Assembly: GCF_019048865.1 (NCBI RefSeq)
Contig: NZ_CP077604.1
Coordinates: 3,534,001-3,598,000 of the forward strand
Direction: 5' to 3'
Origin: Aquihabitans sp. G128
GTDB taxonomy: Bacteria; Actinomycetota; Acidimicrobiia; Acidimicrobiales; Iamiaceae
Length of the DNA stretch: 64,000 bases
Shown: piece by piece, positions 54,220 through 63,296 of the stretch
Position numbering within the stretch: position 1 is the stretch's first letter
How the letters are laid out: the number at the start of each line of letters is the position of its first letter
Notes under the pieces: generated by a model
Database searches by the model: none
What the model saw: only the letters and a program-made list of their open reading frames with translations
What the model was told of the DNA's origin: nothing
Program-made: the position numbers and the translations under genes

Positions 54220-55552
54220 TCACCAGGTGGGCAGGTAGCGGGCGAGCTCGAACGGGGTGACCTGGGCCTTGTAGTCGGACCACTCGGCCCGCTTGTTGCG
54301 CAGGAACCACTCGAAGATGTGGTCGCCCAGCGTCTCGCGCACGAGCTCGGAGCCCTCCATGGCGTCGAGCGCCTCGGACAGCGACTGGGGCAGGTCGGGC
54401 ACGTCGGCCTTGGCCCGCTCACGGGGCGAGGAGTCGAGGTACGACGTGGCCTCGTCCGGCAGCGTGTAGCCCTCGGTGACGCCCTTGAGGCCGGCGGCCA
54501 GCAGCAGGGAGTAGGCCAGGTAGGGGTTGAGCGCCGGGTCGGGGGGAGCGATACTCGATGCGCACGGCCTCCTCCTTGCCGGCCCGGGTCTCGGGCACCC
54601 GCACCAGCGCCGAGCGGTGGTTGCGGGCCCACGTGATGGACGTGGGCGCCTCGGTGCCGACGATCAGCCGCTTGTAGCTGTTGACGAGCTGGTTGGTGAC
54701 GGCGGTGATCTCGGCGGCGTGGTGCAGCAGGCCGGCCACGAACGCCTGGCCGGTCTTCGAGAGCAGGTAGGGCTCGGCGGGGTCGTGGAAGGCGTTGCCC
54801 TCGCCTTCGAAGAGCGAGAGGTGGGTGTGCATGCCCGACCCCTGCACGTCGCCCAGCGGCTTCGGCATGAAGGTGGCGTGCACGCCCTGGCTCAGCGCCG
54901 TCTCCTTCACCACGAGGCGCAGGGTCATGACGTTGTCGGCCATGGTCAGCGCGTCGGTGTGGCGGAGGTCGATCTCGTGCTGGCTGGGGCTGTCCTCGTG
55001 GAAGGAGTACTCCACGGGGATGCCCAGCGCCTCGAGGTGGTGGATGGTCCGGCGGCGCAGGTCCGAGGACACGTCGGCAGTGGTGAGGTCGAAGTAGGAG
55101 CCGGTGTCGAGGCCCTCGAGGGGCTTCGAGGGGTCGTTGTCCTTGAAGTAGAAGAACTCGACCTCCGGGGCGACGAAGAACGAGTAGCCCTTCTCCCGGG
55201 CGACGTCGAGGTTGCGGCGCAGCACCTGGCGGGGGTCGCCGGCGAAGGGCTGGCCCGAGAGGGTGGTGAGGTCGCAGAAGATGCGGGCCGAGGTCTCGCC
55301 CTTGGCGTCCCACGGGAGGATCTCGAACGTGGCGGCGTCCGGGCGGGCGAGCACGTCGCTCTCCTGGATGCGGCTGAAGCCGTCGATCGCCGAGCCGTCG
55401 AACTGCATGCCCTCCTCGAAGGCGCCCTCCAGCTCCGCAGGGGAGATGGCGAACGACTTGAGCTGGCCGAGCACGTCGGTGAACCAGAGCCGCACGAAGC
55501 GGACCCCACGTTCCTCGACCGTGCGCAGCACGTATTCCTTCTGGCGATCCAC
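54220..55552 (-). CDS. glnA: Type I glutamine synthetase, frameshifted
   Basis: About 444 residues when corrected. ATP-dependent synthesis of glutamine from glutamate and ammonia. EEGMQFDGSAIDGFSRI, EVEFFYFK, GSGMHTHLSLF, NSYKRLIVGTEAPTSITWARNHRSALVRVP and the end TPFELARYLPTW. The frame breaks in a run of six G (54541-54546); one fewer restores RSPDPALNPYLAYSLLLAAG. No NLYDLPP adenylylation site, so it is the alpha-type GSI. GTG start 55552. Confidence 0.93.
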
Positions 55553-55603
55553 GGGGCCATCCTGCGGCCCGGACCCCGACCGGGGCAACCCGGCGGGTGT
55601 TCG

Positions 55604-55621
55604 GTTCACAACCCGTTCACA
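55604..55621. promoter_or_regulatory. Tandem GTTCACA repeat, site 1
   Basis: GTTCACA at 55604 and again at 55615, 11 bp apart (one helical turn). This is the layout of OmpR-family sites such as the Streptomyces PHO box. It lies 52 bp from the GSI start. Confidence 0.65.
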
Positions 55622-55702
55622 AAGGCGCAAGCAGCGCGTGACGCGCTCGGAACACCAGGAGGCCCGCTGTGCTCCCCGGACCTGTCTCCGGAGCGTGGGC
55701 TG

Positions 55703-55720
55703 GTTCACAGTCCGTTCACA
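55703..55720. promoter_or_regulatory. Tandem GTTCACA repeat, site 2
   Basis: GTTCACA at 55703 and 55714, same 11-bp period and same flanking GG and CC as site 1. It lies upstream of a TAGGGT box (55752-55757) in front of the GSII gene, where an activator would bind. Confidence 0.65.
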
Positions 55721-55816
55721 ATGGAGAAACGACAGGCGCGACCAGCGCTCCTAGGGTGCGCCACGCACAACGGATCTGCCCGCCTCCGAGGCGGCGCGAC
55801 GACTGGAGAAGACCCC

Positions 55817-56830
55817 GTGGTTTACAAGGCCGAATACATCTGGATCGACGGCACCGAGCCCACGGCTCGCCTGCGTTCCAAGACCAAGATCGTGAAGGAC
55901 GACGTCTCGCACGGCGACCTGCCGATCTGGGGCTTCGACGGCTCGAGCACCAACCAGGCCCCCGGCGACAACTCGGACTGCGTCCTCAAGCCCGTGGCCG
56001 TGTTCCCGGACCCCATCCGGGGCGGCGACGACGTCCTCGTCATGTGCGAGGTCCTCCTCATCGACATGACGCCGCACCCCACCAACACCCGGGCGGCCAC
56101 CGCAGCCATCGCCGAGAAGTACGCCGACCAGGAGACCTGGTTCGGCATCGAGCAGGAGTACACGTTCTTCAAGGACGGCCGCCCGCTCGGCTTCCCGGTC
56201 AACGGCTACCCCGCCCCGCAGGGCTTCTACTACTGCGGCGTCGGCGCCGATGAGGTGTTCGGCCGTGACGTCGTCGAGGCCCACCTCGAGGCCTGCATCG
56301 AGGCCGGCATCGAGATCTCCGGCATCAACGCCGAGGTCATGCCCGGCCAGTGGGAGTTCCAGGTCGGCCCGGCCGGTCCCGTCGAGGTGGGCGACCACCT
56401 CTGGATGGCCCGCTGGCTGCTCTACCGCATCGCCGAGGAGTTCGGCATCACCGCCACCGTCGACCCCAAGCCCGTCAAGGGCGACTGGAACGGCGCCGGC
56501 TGCCACACGAACGTGTCCACCAAGGACATGCGCGAGAACTACGACGCCATCATCGCCGCCTGCGAGGCCCTCGGCTCCAAGGCCGAGGAGCACGTCAAGG
56601 CCTACGGCGCCGGCATCGAGGACCGCCTCACCGGCGCCCACGAGACCGCCCCGTGGACCGAGTTCTCCTACGGCGTCTCCAACCGTGGCGCCTCGGTCCG
56701 CATCCCGTGGCAGGTCGCGGTCGACAAGAAGGGCTACATCGAGGACCGGCGTCCCAACGCCAACATGGACCCCTACGTCGTGGCCGGCCTGATCACCAAC
56801 ACCATCTGCTCCGCCGCCGCCGGCAGCTGA
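55817..56830 (+). CDS. glnII: Type II (eukaryotic-type) glutamine synthetase
   Basis: 337 residues. YIWIDGTEPTARLRSKTK, PIWGFDGSSTNQAPGDNSD, WFGIEQEYTFF, VMPGQWEFQVGP, GAGCHTNVSTKDMR and FSYGVSNRGASVRIP. All are GSII signatures, as in Streptomyces and Frankia GlnII. GSII is usually heat-labile and induced by nitrogen limitation. GTG start with GGAGAAG 6 nt upstream. Divergent from GSI, sharing a 264-bp gap with two GTTCACA tandem sites. Confidence 0.95.
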   Translation: MVYKAEYIWIDGTEPTARLRSKTKIVKDDVSHGDLPIWGFDGSSTNQAPGDNSDCVLKPVAVFPDPIRGGDDVLVMCEVLLIDMTPHPTNTRAATAAIAEKYADQETWFGIEQEYTFFKDGRPLGFPVNGYPAPQGFYYCGVGADEVFGRDVVEAHLEACIEAGIEISGINAEVMPGQWEFQVGPAGPVEVGDHLWMARWLLYRIAEEFGITATVDPKPVKGDWNGAGCHTNVSTKDMRENYDAIIAACEALGSKAEEHVKAYGAGIEDRLTGAHETAPWTEFSYGVSNRGASVRIPWQVAVDKKGYIEDRRPNANMDPYVVAGLITNTICSAAAGS

Positions 56831-56835
56831 GCACC

Positions 56836-56900
56836 GCGGGCCTCGGCCCGCAGTGGTGACCCGTGTTGTGCGATGGTGCCGGCCCCTCGGGGCCGGCACC
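56836..56900 (+). terminator. Two consecutive hairpins after glnII
   Basis: GCGGGC-CTCG-GCCCGC (56836-56851), then GGTGCCGGCCCC-TC-GGGGCCGGCACC (56875-56900, 12-bp perfect stem). Confidence 0.75.
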
Positions 56901-57026
56901 GTCGCGTCCGGGCTCCGATGTCGTCGAGGACCGATCACGCGGGTTCCTCACGGATCGCTCACAGGTGCGGTCCAAGGTGGTCCTCGAAGCCCCGGCACCC
57001 CGCCGAGGCCATCGAAGGAGCACACC

Positions 57027-57656
57027 ATGGGCAAGCGCCTCGCTGCCGCCGGCATCGCCATCGCCATCGCCGGAGGCGGCCTCACCGTCGCCGCCGTCAA
57101 CCCCCCTCGCTGGAGCCGGGGCCCAGGACGGCACCACCACCACGACTGCCTCTCCCGCCGCGGGGGCCAAGGCCCACGACGGGCCCCTCGCTCGGGCCCT
57201 CGACGACCTCGTGGCCGACGGCACCCTGACCCAGGCCCAGGCCGACAAGGTGGCCGCGGCCACCAAGGCCGAGGTGAAGGAGGCGGCCGCCGACCGCAAG
57301 GCCAACCGCAAGGAGCGCCGGACCGAGCTGCTGGCCACCGTCGCCAAGGCCCTCGGCTCGACCACCGACGAGGTCAAGGCCGGCCTGGAGGCGGGCACGT
57401 CCATCGGGGCGCAGGCCGACGCCAAGGGCGTCGACCGGAAGGTGGTGTCCGACGCCATCGTGGCCGACCTCACCGCCCGCATCGACGCCAAGGTCGACGA
57501 CGGCTCGCTGACCGCCGAGCAGGCCACCAAGGCCAAGGCCAAGCTGCCCGCCGTGGCGGCCAAGGTCCTCGCCGCCGATGGCTCCCGGGCCGAGGGCGGC
57601 GCCGGTGGGAGCGCCCACCCGCTGCGGGACCGCATCAAGGCCCGGCGCGGCAACTG
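57027..57656 (+). CDS. Secreted helical protein of unknown function, frameshifted
   Basis: About 209 residues when corrected. AAGGAG 6 nt before the ATG; signal peptide MGKRLAAAGIAIAIAGGGLT; break in a run of six C (57101-57106), one fewer giving AAVNPLAGAGAQDG. The mature protein is Ala/Lys-rich with repeated short helical units LARALDDLVADGTLTQAQADKVAAAT and IDAKVDDGSLTAEQATKAKAKL, each a pair of helices separated by DGTL/DGSL. This repeat is common in actinobacterial exported proteins; role unknown. Confidence 0.75.
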
Positions 57657-57732
57657 ATCGGCCCCTCCGCCACCCCCGCCGCCCGGGCCCTCCCCGGGCG
57701 GCGTCGGCGCGTGGTCGTGACACACTTCCCCC

Positions 57733-59469
57733 ATGCCGAGACTGCGGATCGCCAGCTGCCAGCTCAACACGCGGGTCGGTGCCCTCGACCACAACGTCGA
57801 GCTGATCCTGGCGGCGCTGGAGCAGGCGTCGGAGGCCGGCTGCGACCTCGCCGTGTTCCCCGAGCTGGCCATCACCGGCTACCCGCCGGAGGACCTGCTG
57901 CTCAAGCCCGGCTTTATCGCCGACAACCGGGCGGCGCTGGAGAAGGTGGCCGCCGAGACGCGGTCGTGCGTGGCGGTGGTGGGCTTCGTCGACGCCGACC
58001 GGGACCTCTACAACGCCGCCGCCGTGTGCGCCCACGGGGAGGTCGTCGGGATCTACCACAAGCGCGAGCTGCCCAACTACGCCGTGTTCGACGAGGCCCG
58101 CTACTTCGCCCGGGGCCAGGAGCCGGCCCAGCTGTGGAACGTGGGCGGCGTGCGGGTGGGCGTCTCGATCTGCGAGGACGCGTGGAACCCGGCGGGCCCG
58201 ATCCTCGACCAGGCCGACAGCGGTGCCGAGCTGATCGTCAACCTCAACGCCTCGCCCTACTTCGAGGGCAAGCTGGCCCGCCGGGAGCGGCTGATGGCCA
58301 CCCGGGCGGCCGACGCCTCCTGCGCCCTCGTCTACGTGAACCAGGTGGGCGGCCAGGACGAGCTGGTCTTCGACGGCGGCTCCATGGTGTTCGACGCCGA
58401 CGGTGAGCTGGTGGCCCGCTCGCCGCAGTTCACCGAGGACGTCCTGATCGTCGACCTCGACGTCGACCCCGTGTACCGCAAGCGCCTGCTCGATCCCCGA
58501 GGCCGTCCCACCGACCGGCTGCTGCCGGTGGCGGTCACCCGGTCCGAGGAGGTCGAGGCCACCGACGAGCGTCGTTCGGTGGGCGCCGCCCCGCTTCCCG
58601 CCCCGTCCATCGCCGGCGTGCTCGACCCGGACGAGGAGGTGTACCGGGCCATCGTGGTCGGCACCCGCGACTACCTCGTGAAGAACGGCTTCGGCGACGT
58701 CGTCATCGGCCTGTCCGGCGGCATCGACTCCACCCTGGTGGCGGCCATCGCCGTCGACGCCATCGGCGCCGAGCACGTCCACGGTGTGTCGATGCCGTCG
58801 CGCTACTCGAGCGACCACTCCCGCAGCGATGCCGCCCTCCTCGCCGAGAACCTGGGCATCGAGTTCCGCACCATCGCCATCGAGCCGGCCCACGCCGCCG
58901 AGCTGGAGATGCTCGCCCCGTCCTTCGAGGGCCGCGACGCCGACCTCACCGAGGAGAACCTCCAGAGCCGCATCCGCGGCCTCACCCTCATGGCCCTGTC
59001 GAACAAGTTCGGTTGGATCGTGCTCTCGACCGGCAACAAGTCCGAGGTGGCGGTGGGCTACGCCACGCTCTACGGCGACACCATCGGCGGCTACTCGGTG
59101 CTCAAGGACGTCTACAAGACCCGCGTCTACGACCTCTGCCGCTGGCGCAACACCCAGGGGCCGTCGCCGGTGATCCCCGAGGGCGTGATCGACAAGCCGC
59201 CGTCGGCCGAGCTGCGCCCCGACCAGCGCGACGACCAGAGCCTGCCGCCCTACGACGTGCTCGACCCGATCCTCGAGGGCTACATCGAGCACGACCGCAC
59301 CGTGGCCGAGCTCATCGCCCGCGGTCACGACGAGGCCATCGTCCGCCGCGTCGCCAAGCTGGTCGACGGCGCCGAGTACAAGCGCCGCCAGAGCCCCATC
59401 GGCGTCAAGGTCAGCGTCAAGGCCTTCGGCAAGGACCGCCGCCTGCCGATCACGAACGGGTACCGGTAG
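57733..59469 (+). CDS. nadE: Glutamine-dependent NAD+ synthetase
   Basis: 578 residues. N-terminal nitrilase-type glutaminase (Glu in FPELAITGYPPEDLL, Lys in YHKRELPNY, Cys in VSICEDAW) joined to a synthetase domain (LSGGIDSTLVAAIA, STGNKSEVAVGYATLYGDTIGGYSVLKDV). Amidates deamido-NAD using glutamine, so it consumes the product of the neighbouring glutamine synthetases. ATG near TACACTT-like upstream sequence, no Shine-Dalgarno. Confidence 0.96.
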   Translation: MPRLRIASCQLNTRVGALDHNVELILAALEQASEAGCDLAVFPELAITGYPPEDLLLKPGFIADNRAALEKVAAETRSCVAVVGFVDADRDLYNAAAVCAHGEVVGIYHKRELPNYAVFDEARYFARGQEPAQLWNVGGVRVGVSICEDAWNPAGPILDQADSGAELIVNLNASPYFEGKLARRERLMATRAADASCALVYVNQVGGQDELVFDGGSMVFDADGELVARSPQFTEDVLIVDLDVDPVYRKRLLDPRGRPTDRLLPVAVTRSEEVEATDERRSVGAAPLPAPSIAGVLDPDEEVYRAIVVGTRDYLVKNGFGDVVIGLSGGIDSTLVAAIAVDAIGAEHVHGVSMPSRYSSDHSRSDAALLAENLGIEFRTIAIEPAHAAELEMLAPSFEGRDADLTEENLQSRIRGLTLMALSNKFGWIVLSTGNKSEVAVGYATLYGDTIGGYSVLKDVYKTRVYDLCRWRNTQGPSPVIPEGVIDKPPSAELRPDQRDDQSLPPYDVLDPILEGYIEHDRTVAELIARGHDEAIVRRVAKLVDGAEYKRRQSPIGVKVSVKAFGKDRRLPITNGYR

Positions 59470-59499
59470 CAGCCGGTCGTCGCGTTCGGCTTCTGCATG

Positions 59500-59750
59500 G
59501 GTCGCCGGCCTCCGGCGGACCTCGCCCAGGGGCTCGCTTGCCTCATGGGCGCGGCGCCGGGAGGTCGGCGCGTTCGACGTGTCCGTTGGTCGCCGGCTTC
59601 CGGCGGACCTCGCCTGGGGGCTCGGTTGCCTCGTCGTGCGGCTCCTTCGTCGCGAGGGGGTCGGCGATCGTCAGCTCTCCTTTCCGCTCTCGGGACTCGC
59701 TTCGCGTCGTCCCGGGCCGCTCGGGCCCTCTCGCCTTCGGCGAACCGCGC
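59500..59750 (+). repeat. Dispersed intergenic repeat, copy B with partial tandem duplication
   Basis: The block GGTCGCCGGC(T)TCCGGCGGACC with following CTCGCC and GGGGCTCG occurs at 59500 and again at 59588, 88 bp apart; the second copy runs into the segment shared with 9577-9735. A 21-bp match to the block start lies inverted at 61327-61347. The rest of the 59470-59881 gap holds further CTTCGGCGAACCGC repeats and no gene. Confidence 0.6.
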
Positions 59751-59881
59751 GGTCGGGCCGTGAGCGCTGGGTCGGAACTCGTCGCGGGACGTAGATCGTT
59801 TGGCCTTCGGCGAACCGCCTGTTCGGCTGCTCCGGGGGATCTGCGAACCTCGGGGGTCCTGTCGACCTCGATCGGTTCGCG

Positions 59882-60817
59882 ATGACTGCCTCCCCTCCTC
59901 CGCCTGCTGCGACTTGGCCTCATGGGGTTCCGCGCGGGCGGGGGGTGGTGGCGTTGGCGGTGGCGGGGTTCTTGTTCGGGTCGACGTTCCTGGTGGTGCA
60001 GGACGCCATCGAGGGCGCCGACGTGCTGCCGTTCCTGGCGGTGCGGTTCCTGATCGGCGGGGCGGTGCTGTGGCCGTTGGCCCGTCGTCGCCCGACGTCG
60101 GTGGGGGAGGTGCGCCACGGGGCGCTGGCCGGGGCGGTGCTCCTGGTGGGCTACGTGCTCCAGACGGTCGGGCTGCGCACGGTCACCTCGGCCACCTCGG
60201 CGTTCATCACCTACCTGCTGGTGGTCCTGGTGCCGGTGATCGGGGTGGTCCGGAGCCGGCACCGGCCCGCCGGCAACGTGCTGCTCGGCGTCGGGCTCGC
60301 CGTGGTCGGCCTCTACCTCCTGTCGGGCGGGTCGTCCGGCTTCGGCCGGGGCGAGCTGCTGACGGTGGGGGCGGCGCTGTGCTTCGCCGTCCACATCGTG
60401 GTGCTGGGCGAGGTGGCCAGCCGCCACGACCCCATCCGGTTCACCATGTGGCAGGTGCTCACCGTCGGTGCTGCGTGCCTCGTCCCCGGCGCCCTCTCGG
60501 GCGGCGGGTACGGGTTCGGCGGCGGTGCGTGGCTGGCCGCCGCCTTCTGCGGGGTGTTCGCCACCGCCGCCGCGTTCTGGTGCATGACCTACGGCCAGCG
60601 GGTGGTGCCCGAGGCGCAGGCGGCGATCATCCTCCTGCTGGAGCCGGTGTCGGCCGGCCTGCTGGGCGTGGCCACCGGCGAGGACCTCGGCGCCAAGGGC
60701 TTCGTCGGCGCCGGCCTCATCCTCGTGGCCGTGCTGGTGGCCGAGCTCGGCGGCTCCCGCGTGCCGGCGGTCGGCGGCGAGCTGGGCGTGGCCGGCGAGC
60801 CCGAACCGGCGCCGTAG
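59882..60817 (+). CDS. EamA/DMT-family transporter
   Basis: 311 residues. Ten membrane helices in two EamA repeats: GVVALAVAGFLFGSTFLVVQDA, FLAVRFLIGGAVLWPLARR, TSATSAFITYLLVVLVPVIG in the first; LLTVGAALCFAVHIVVLGEVA, AAAFWCMTYGQRVVPEAQAAIILLLEPVSAGLLG in the second. Exports or imports an unknown metabolite. It follows the repeat region. Confidence 0.9.
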   Translation: MTASPPPPAATWPHGVPRGRGVVALAVAGFLFGSTFLVVQDAIEGADVLPFLAVRFLIGGAVLWPLARRRPTSVGEVRHGALAGAVLLVGYVLQTVGLRTVTSATSAFITYLLVVLVPVIGVVRSRHRPAGNVLLGVGLAVVGLYLLSGGSSGFGRGELLTVGAALCFAVHIVVLGEVASRHDPIRFTMWQVLTVGAACLVPGALSGGGYGFGGGAWLAAAFCGVFATAAAFWCMTYGQRVVPEAQAAIILLLEPVSAGLLGVATGEDLGAKGFVGAGLILVAVLVAELGGSRVPAVGGELGVAGEPEPAP

Positions 60818-60827
60818 CCTCCACCCG

Positions 60828-61322
60828 GTGACCGACGTGGCAGATGGTGCGGACGTGGTGGTGCCGGCAGGGCTCCCCCTGTCGGAGGCGGCAGCCTGGG
60901 TCGGCCACGCCTGCTGGGCCGAGCTGCGGTTCCACGAGACCCTCACCCGCTGGCTGGCCCTCGATGCCGATCCGGCGTTCGTCACCGCCCTCTGGGCCGT
61001 GCGCGCCCACCGCGCCGAGCTGGCCGAGGCGTGGCACCGCCGCCTCCCCGAGCTGCGCGAGCTGCCGCGGGAGGGCTTCGTCCGGCCCAGCGACTCCGGC
61101 GAGCAGGGCTTCGCCGCCCTGGACGCCCTCACCGCCCCAGAGGCCACCGCCGCCCGAGCCCGAGCGCTCACCGGCGCGTTCGAGCAGCTGGCCTCGCACT
61201 ACGAGGCCCACGTCGAGGTCGCGGTCGGCCCCGCCGACGCCCCCACCGCCGACACCCTCCACCAAGCCATCACCCGCACCCGCGCCGACGCCGACCTCGT
61301 GCGCCCCTTCCTCGCCACCTGA
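60828..61322 (+). CDS. Hypothetical all-helical protein
   Basis: 164 residues, GTG start with TAGCCT 7 nt upstream. Predicted helices with scattered acidic and His residues (SEAAAWVGHACWAELRFHETLTRWLAL, VTALWAVRAHRAELAEAWHRRLPEL, FEQLASHYEAHVEVA) suggest a ferritin-like four-helix bundle, but no clear metal-ligand set is visible. Function unknown. Confidence 0.65.
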   Translation: MTDVADGADVVVPAGLPLSEAAAWVGHACWAELRFHETLTRWLALDADPAFVTALWAVRAHRAELAEAWHRRLPELRELPREGFVRPSDSGEQGFAALDALTAPEATAARARALTGAFEQLASHYEAHVEVAVGPADAPTADTLHQAITRTRADADLVRPFLAT

Positions 61323-61374
61323 CGGCGTCCGCCGGACGCCGGCGACCAGCGGAGGGCGCGGATCGCCGAGAGGA

Positions 61375-62019
61375 TCAGGTGTCGCGCAACCGCACGTAGC
61401 GCCGGTGCTCCGGGCGGTAGACCCACTCGCCTTCGCCGGCTTGGAAGACCTCGACGAGGGCGGGGTAGCGCTGGACCAGCTCGCCGAGGCGGAGGACCTG
61501 GGTGACCTCGGCGGGGTCGGCGGCGAAGTAGTCGGCGTCCTCGTCGCCCGCGGTCACGCTCCAGCCGCTGTCGGTGGCGTCGAGCGGGGCGTCGTAGCCG
61601 GCCCACCCGGGCGGACCGTGCAGCTTGAGCGCCCGCTTCGACACGATGGCCCGGAGGCGCACGTCGAAGCTCACCTCCTCCTTGCGGAGGGCGATCCCGG
61701 CCACGTGGCGGGCCTCGAAGGCCACCAGGGCCGAGGGCTCGAGGGTGGTGATGACGACCGGCTGGTTGGTGAGCCAGCCGTCGAACGAGCCGTCGGGCTG
61801 GGCCGAGCGGACCTCCACCCACATGCGCTCGGCGTTCGGCCCCGAGGCGGGGGGCGGGTCGAGCACGAAGACCAGCTTCACCATGTCGCCCGTGCGCAGC
61901 GCGTCGCGCTCCTCGCGGCTCGGGATGGGGAAGGTGTCGGGGAAGGCGTCGTGCTGCGCTTCGGCGTCGAGCAGGCCCCATTCGGTCGGGACGATCGAGG
62001 TGTCGGGGCTGTCGCTCAT
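61375..62019 (-). CDS. DUF2314/DUF2185-like protein
   Basis: 214 residues. The N-terminal part FPDTFPIPSREERDALRTGDMVKLVFVL with ERMWVEV matches the DUF2314 pattern; the C-terminal part SGWSVTAGDEDADYFAADP and LVQRYPALVEVFQAGEGEWVYRP matches DUF2185 (Imm33-like). Such domains occur in immunity-like and stress proteins; no toxin gene is adjacent. Function unknown. Confidence 0.65.
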   Translation of the reverse strand: MSDSPDTSIVPTEWGLLDAEAQHDAFPDTFPIPSREERDALRTGDMVKLVFVLDPPPASGPNAERMWVEVRSAQPDGSFDGWLTNQPVVITTLEPSALVAFEARHVAGIALRKEEVSFDVRLRAIVSKRALKLHGPPGWAGYDAPLDATDSGWSVTAGDEDADYFAADPAEVTQVLRLGELVQRYPALVEVFQAGEGEWVYRPEHRRYVRLRDT

Positions 62020-62184
62020 GGGGTGCGGGTCCACATCCGGGGTTCGTCGGGAGCCACGACGACACCACGTCGGGCCCCTCCGGCGCCACTCCGGGGGTGG
62101 TCGGTCCGGTGGCTCGGCATGGTGGGTCTCCGTCGTGGGCGCAGCGGTGCGGGCCGGGCGCGGGCGGGCCCGGAGGGGCCGATG

Positions 62185-62213
62185 TTTGGCCCTCTTGACC
62201 CGACCGGTACCCT
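62185..62213 (+). promoter_or_regulatory. Candidate promoter of the sigma-70 gene
   Basis: TTTGGC (62185-62190), 17-nt spacer, TACCCT (62208-62213), about 100 nt before the ATG, implying a long leader. Nothing else is visible in the 62020-62325 gap. Confidence 0.35.
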
Positions 62214-62325
62214 GAGAGGAGCCCGGAGCCGGGCCCAACGGTATTCGGTGTGCCTTGCGAGTGCAGGGACCCCGCGCCGTGGCGGTGCGGCCGGCTCCTC
62301 CCCGTTCTACAGAAAAAGGTGAGCA

Positions 62326-63262
62326 ATGCCGAAAGAGCGTGTCGAACGGGACGAAGAGGACCTCGTCCGTCTGTACCTCACCGACATCGGCCAGTACCCG
62401 CTGCTCACCAAGGACGACGAGGTCCGGCTGGCCCAGGCCATCGAGGCCGGGAACTCGGCTCGTGAGGAGCTCGAGGCCGGCGGCAAGGACGTCACGGCCG
62501 CCCGCAAGCGCGAGCTGCGCCGCCAGTCCCGTGAGGGCGAGCGGGCCGAGCGCACCTTCGTGCAGTCGAACCTGCGCCTCGTGGTGTCGATCGCCAAGAA
62601 GTACCAGGCCTCGGGCCTGCCGCTGCTGGACCTGATCCAGGAGGGCAACCTCGGCCTCATGCACGCCGTCGAGAAGTTCGACTGGCGCAAGGGCTTCAAG
62701 TTCTCCACCTACGCCACGTGGTGGATCCGCCAAGCCATCACCCGCGGCATCGCCAACACCGGCCGCACCATCCGCCTCCCCGTGCACGCCGGCGACACCC
62801 TCGCCCGCCTGCAGAAGGCCCGGGCCCGCCTCGAGCTCAAGCTCGGCCGCCCGGCCACCCTCGCCGAGCTCTCGGCCGAGGTCGAGATGCCCGAGGACAA
62901 GGTGACCGAGGCCCTGCGCTTCGCCGCCGAGCCGCTCTCGCTGTCGGAGCCGCTCCGTGAGGACGGCGACGCCGAGCTGGGCGACGTCGTCGAGGACCGC
63001 TCGGCGGAGTCGCCGTTCGAGGTGGCCGCCACCGCGCTGCTCCCCGAGGAGATCTCCCGCCTGCTGGCCCCGCTGGACGAGCGCGAGCGCGAGATCCTCA
63101 AGCTGCGCTTCGGCCTCGACCGCGGCGAGCCCCGCACCCTCGAAGAGGTGGGCGAGCACTTCAACCTCACCCGGGAGCGCATCCGCCAGATCGAGGCCCG
63201 GGCCATGTCGAAGCTGCGGCACCCGTCGTCCGACACCGGCGCGGGACCTGCTGGCCGTCTGA
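62326..63262 (+). CDS. RNA polymerase primary-type sigma-70 factor, frameshifted near its end
   Basis: 312 residues when corrected. Region 1.2 (VRLYLTDIGQYPLLTKDDEVRLAQAIE), region 2 (NLRLVVSIAKKYQASGLPLLDLIQEGNLGLMHAVEKFDWRKGFKFSTYATWWIRQAITRGI), region 3, and region 4 (LEEVGEHFNLTRERIRQIEARAMSKLRHPS). There is no long N-terminal region 1.1, so it is a group 1/2 HrdB/SigB-type factor. One CG missing at 63238-63245; restoring it gives the family ending TGARDLLAV and a stop at 63260-63262. AGGTGA lies 4 nt before the ATG. Confidence 0.95.
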
Positions 63263-63296
63263 TCGGTAGCCTCCGCTCGGTGAGCGGACGGACCTG

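Noticed and set aside
53526..55313. A single long leftward frame joining the regulator to the glutamine synthetase region
   Set aside because: The upstream part is the out-of-frame shadow of GSI; the regulator has its own GTG start and ribosome-binding site at 54206.
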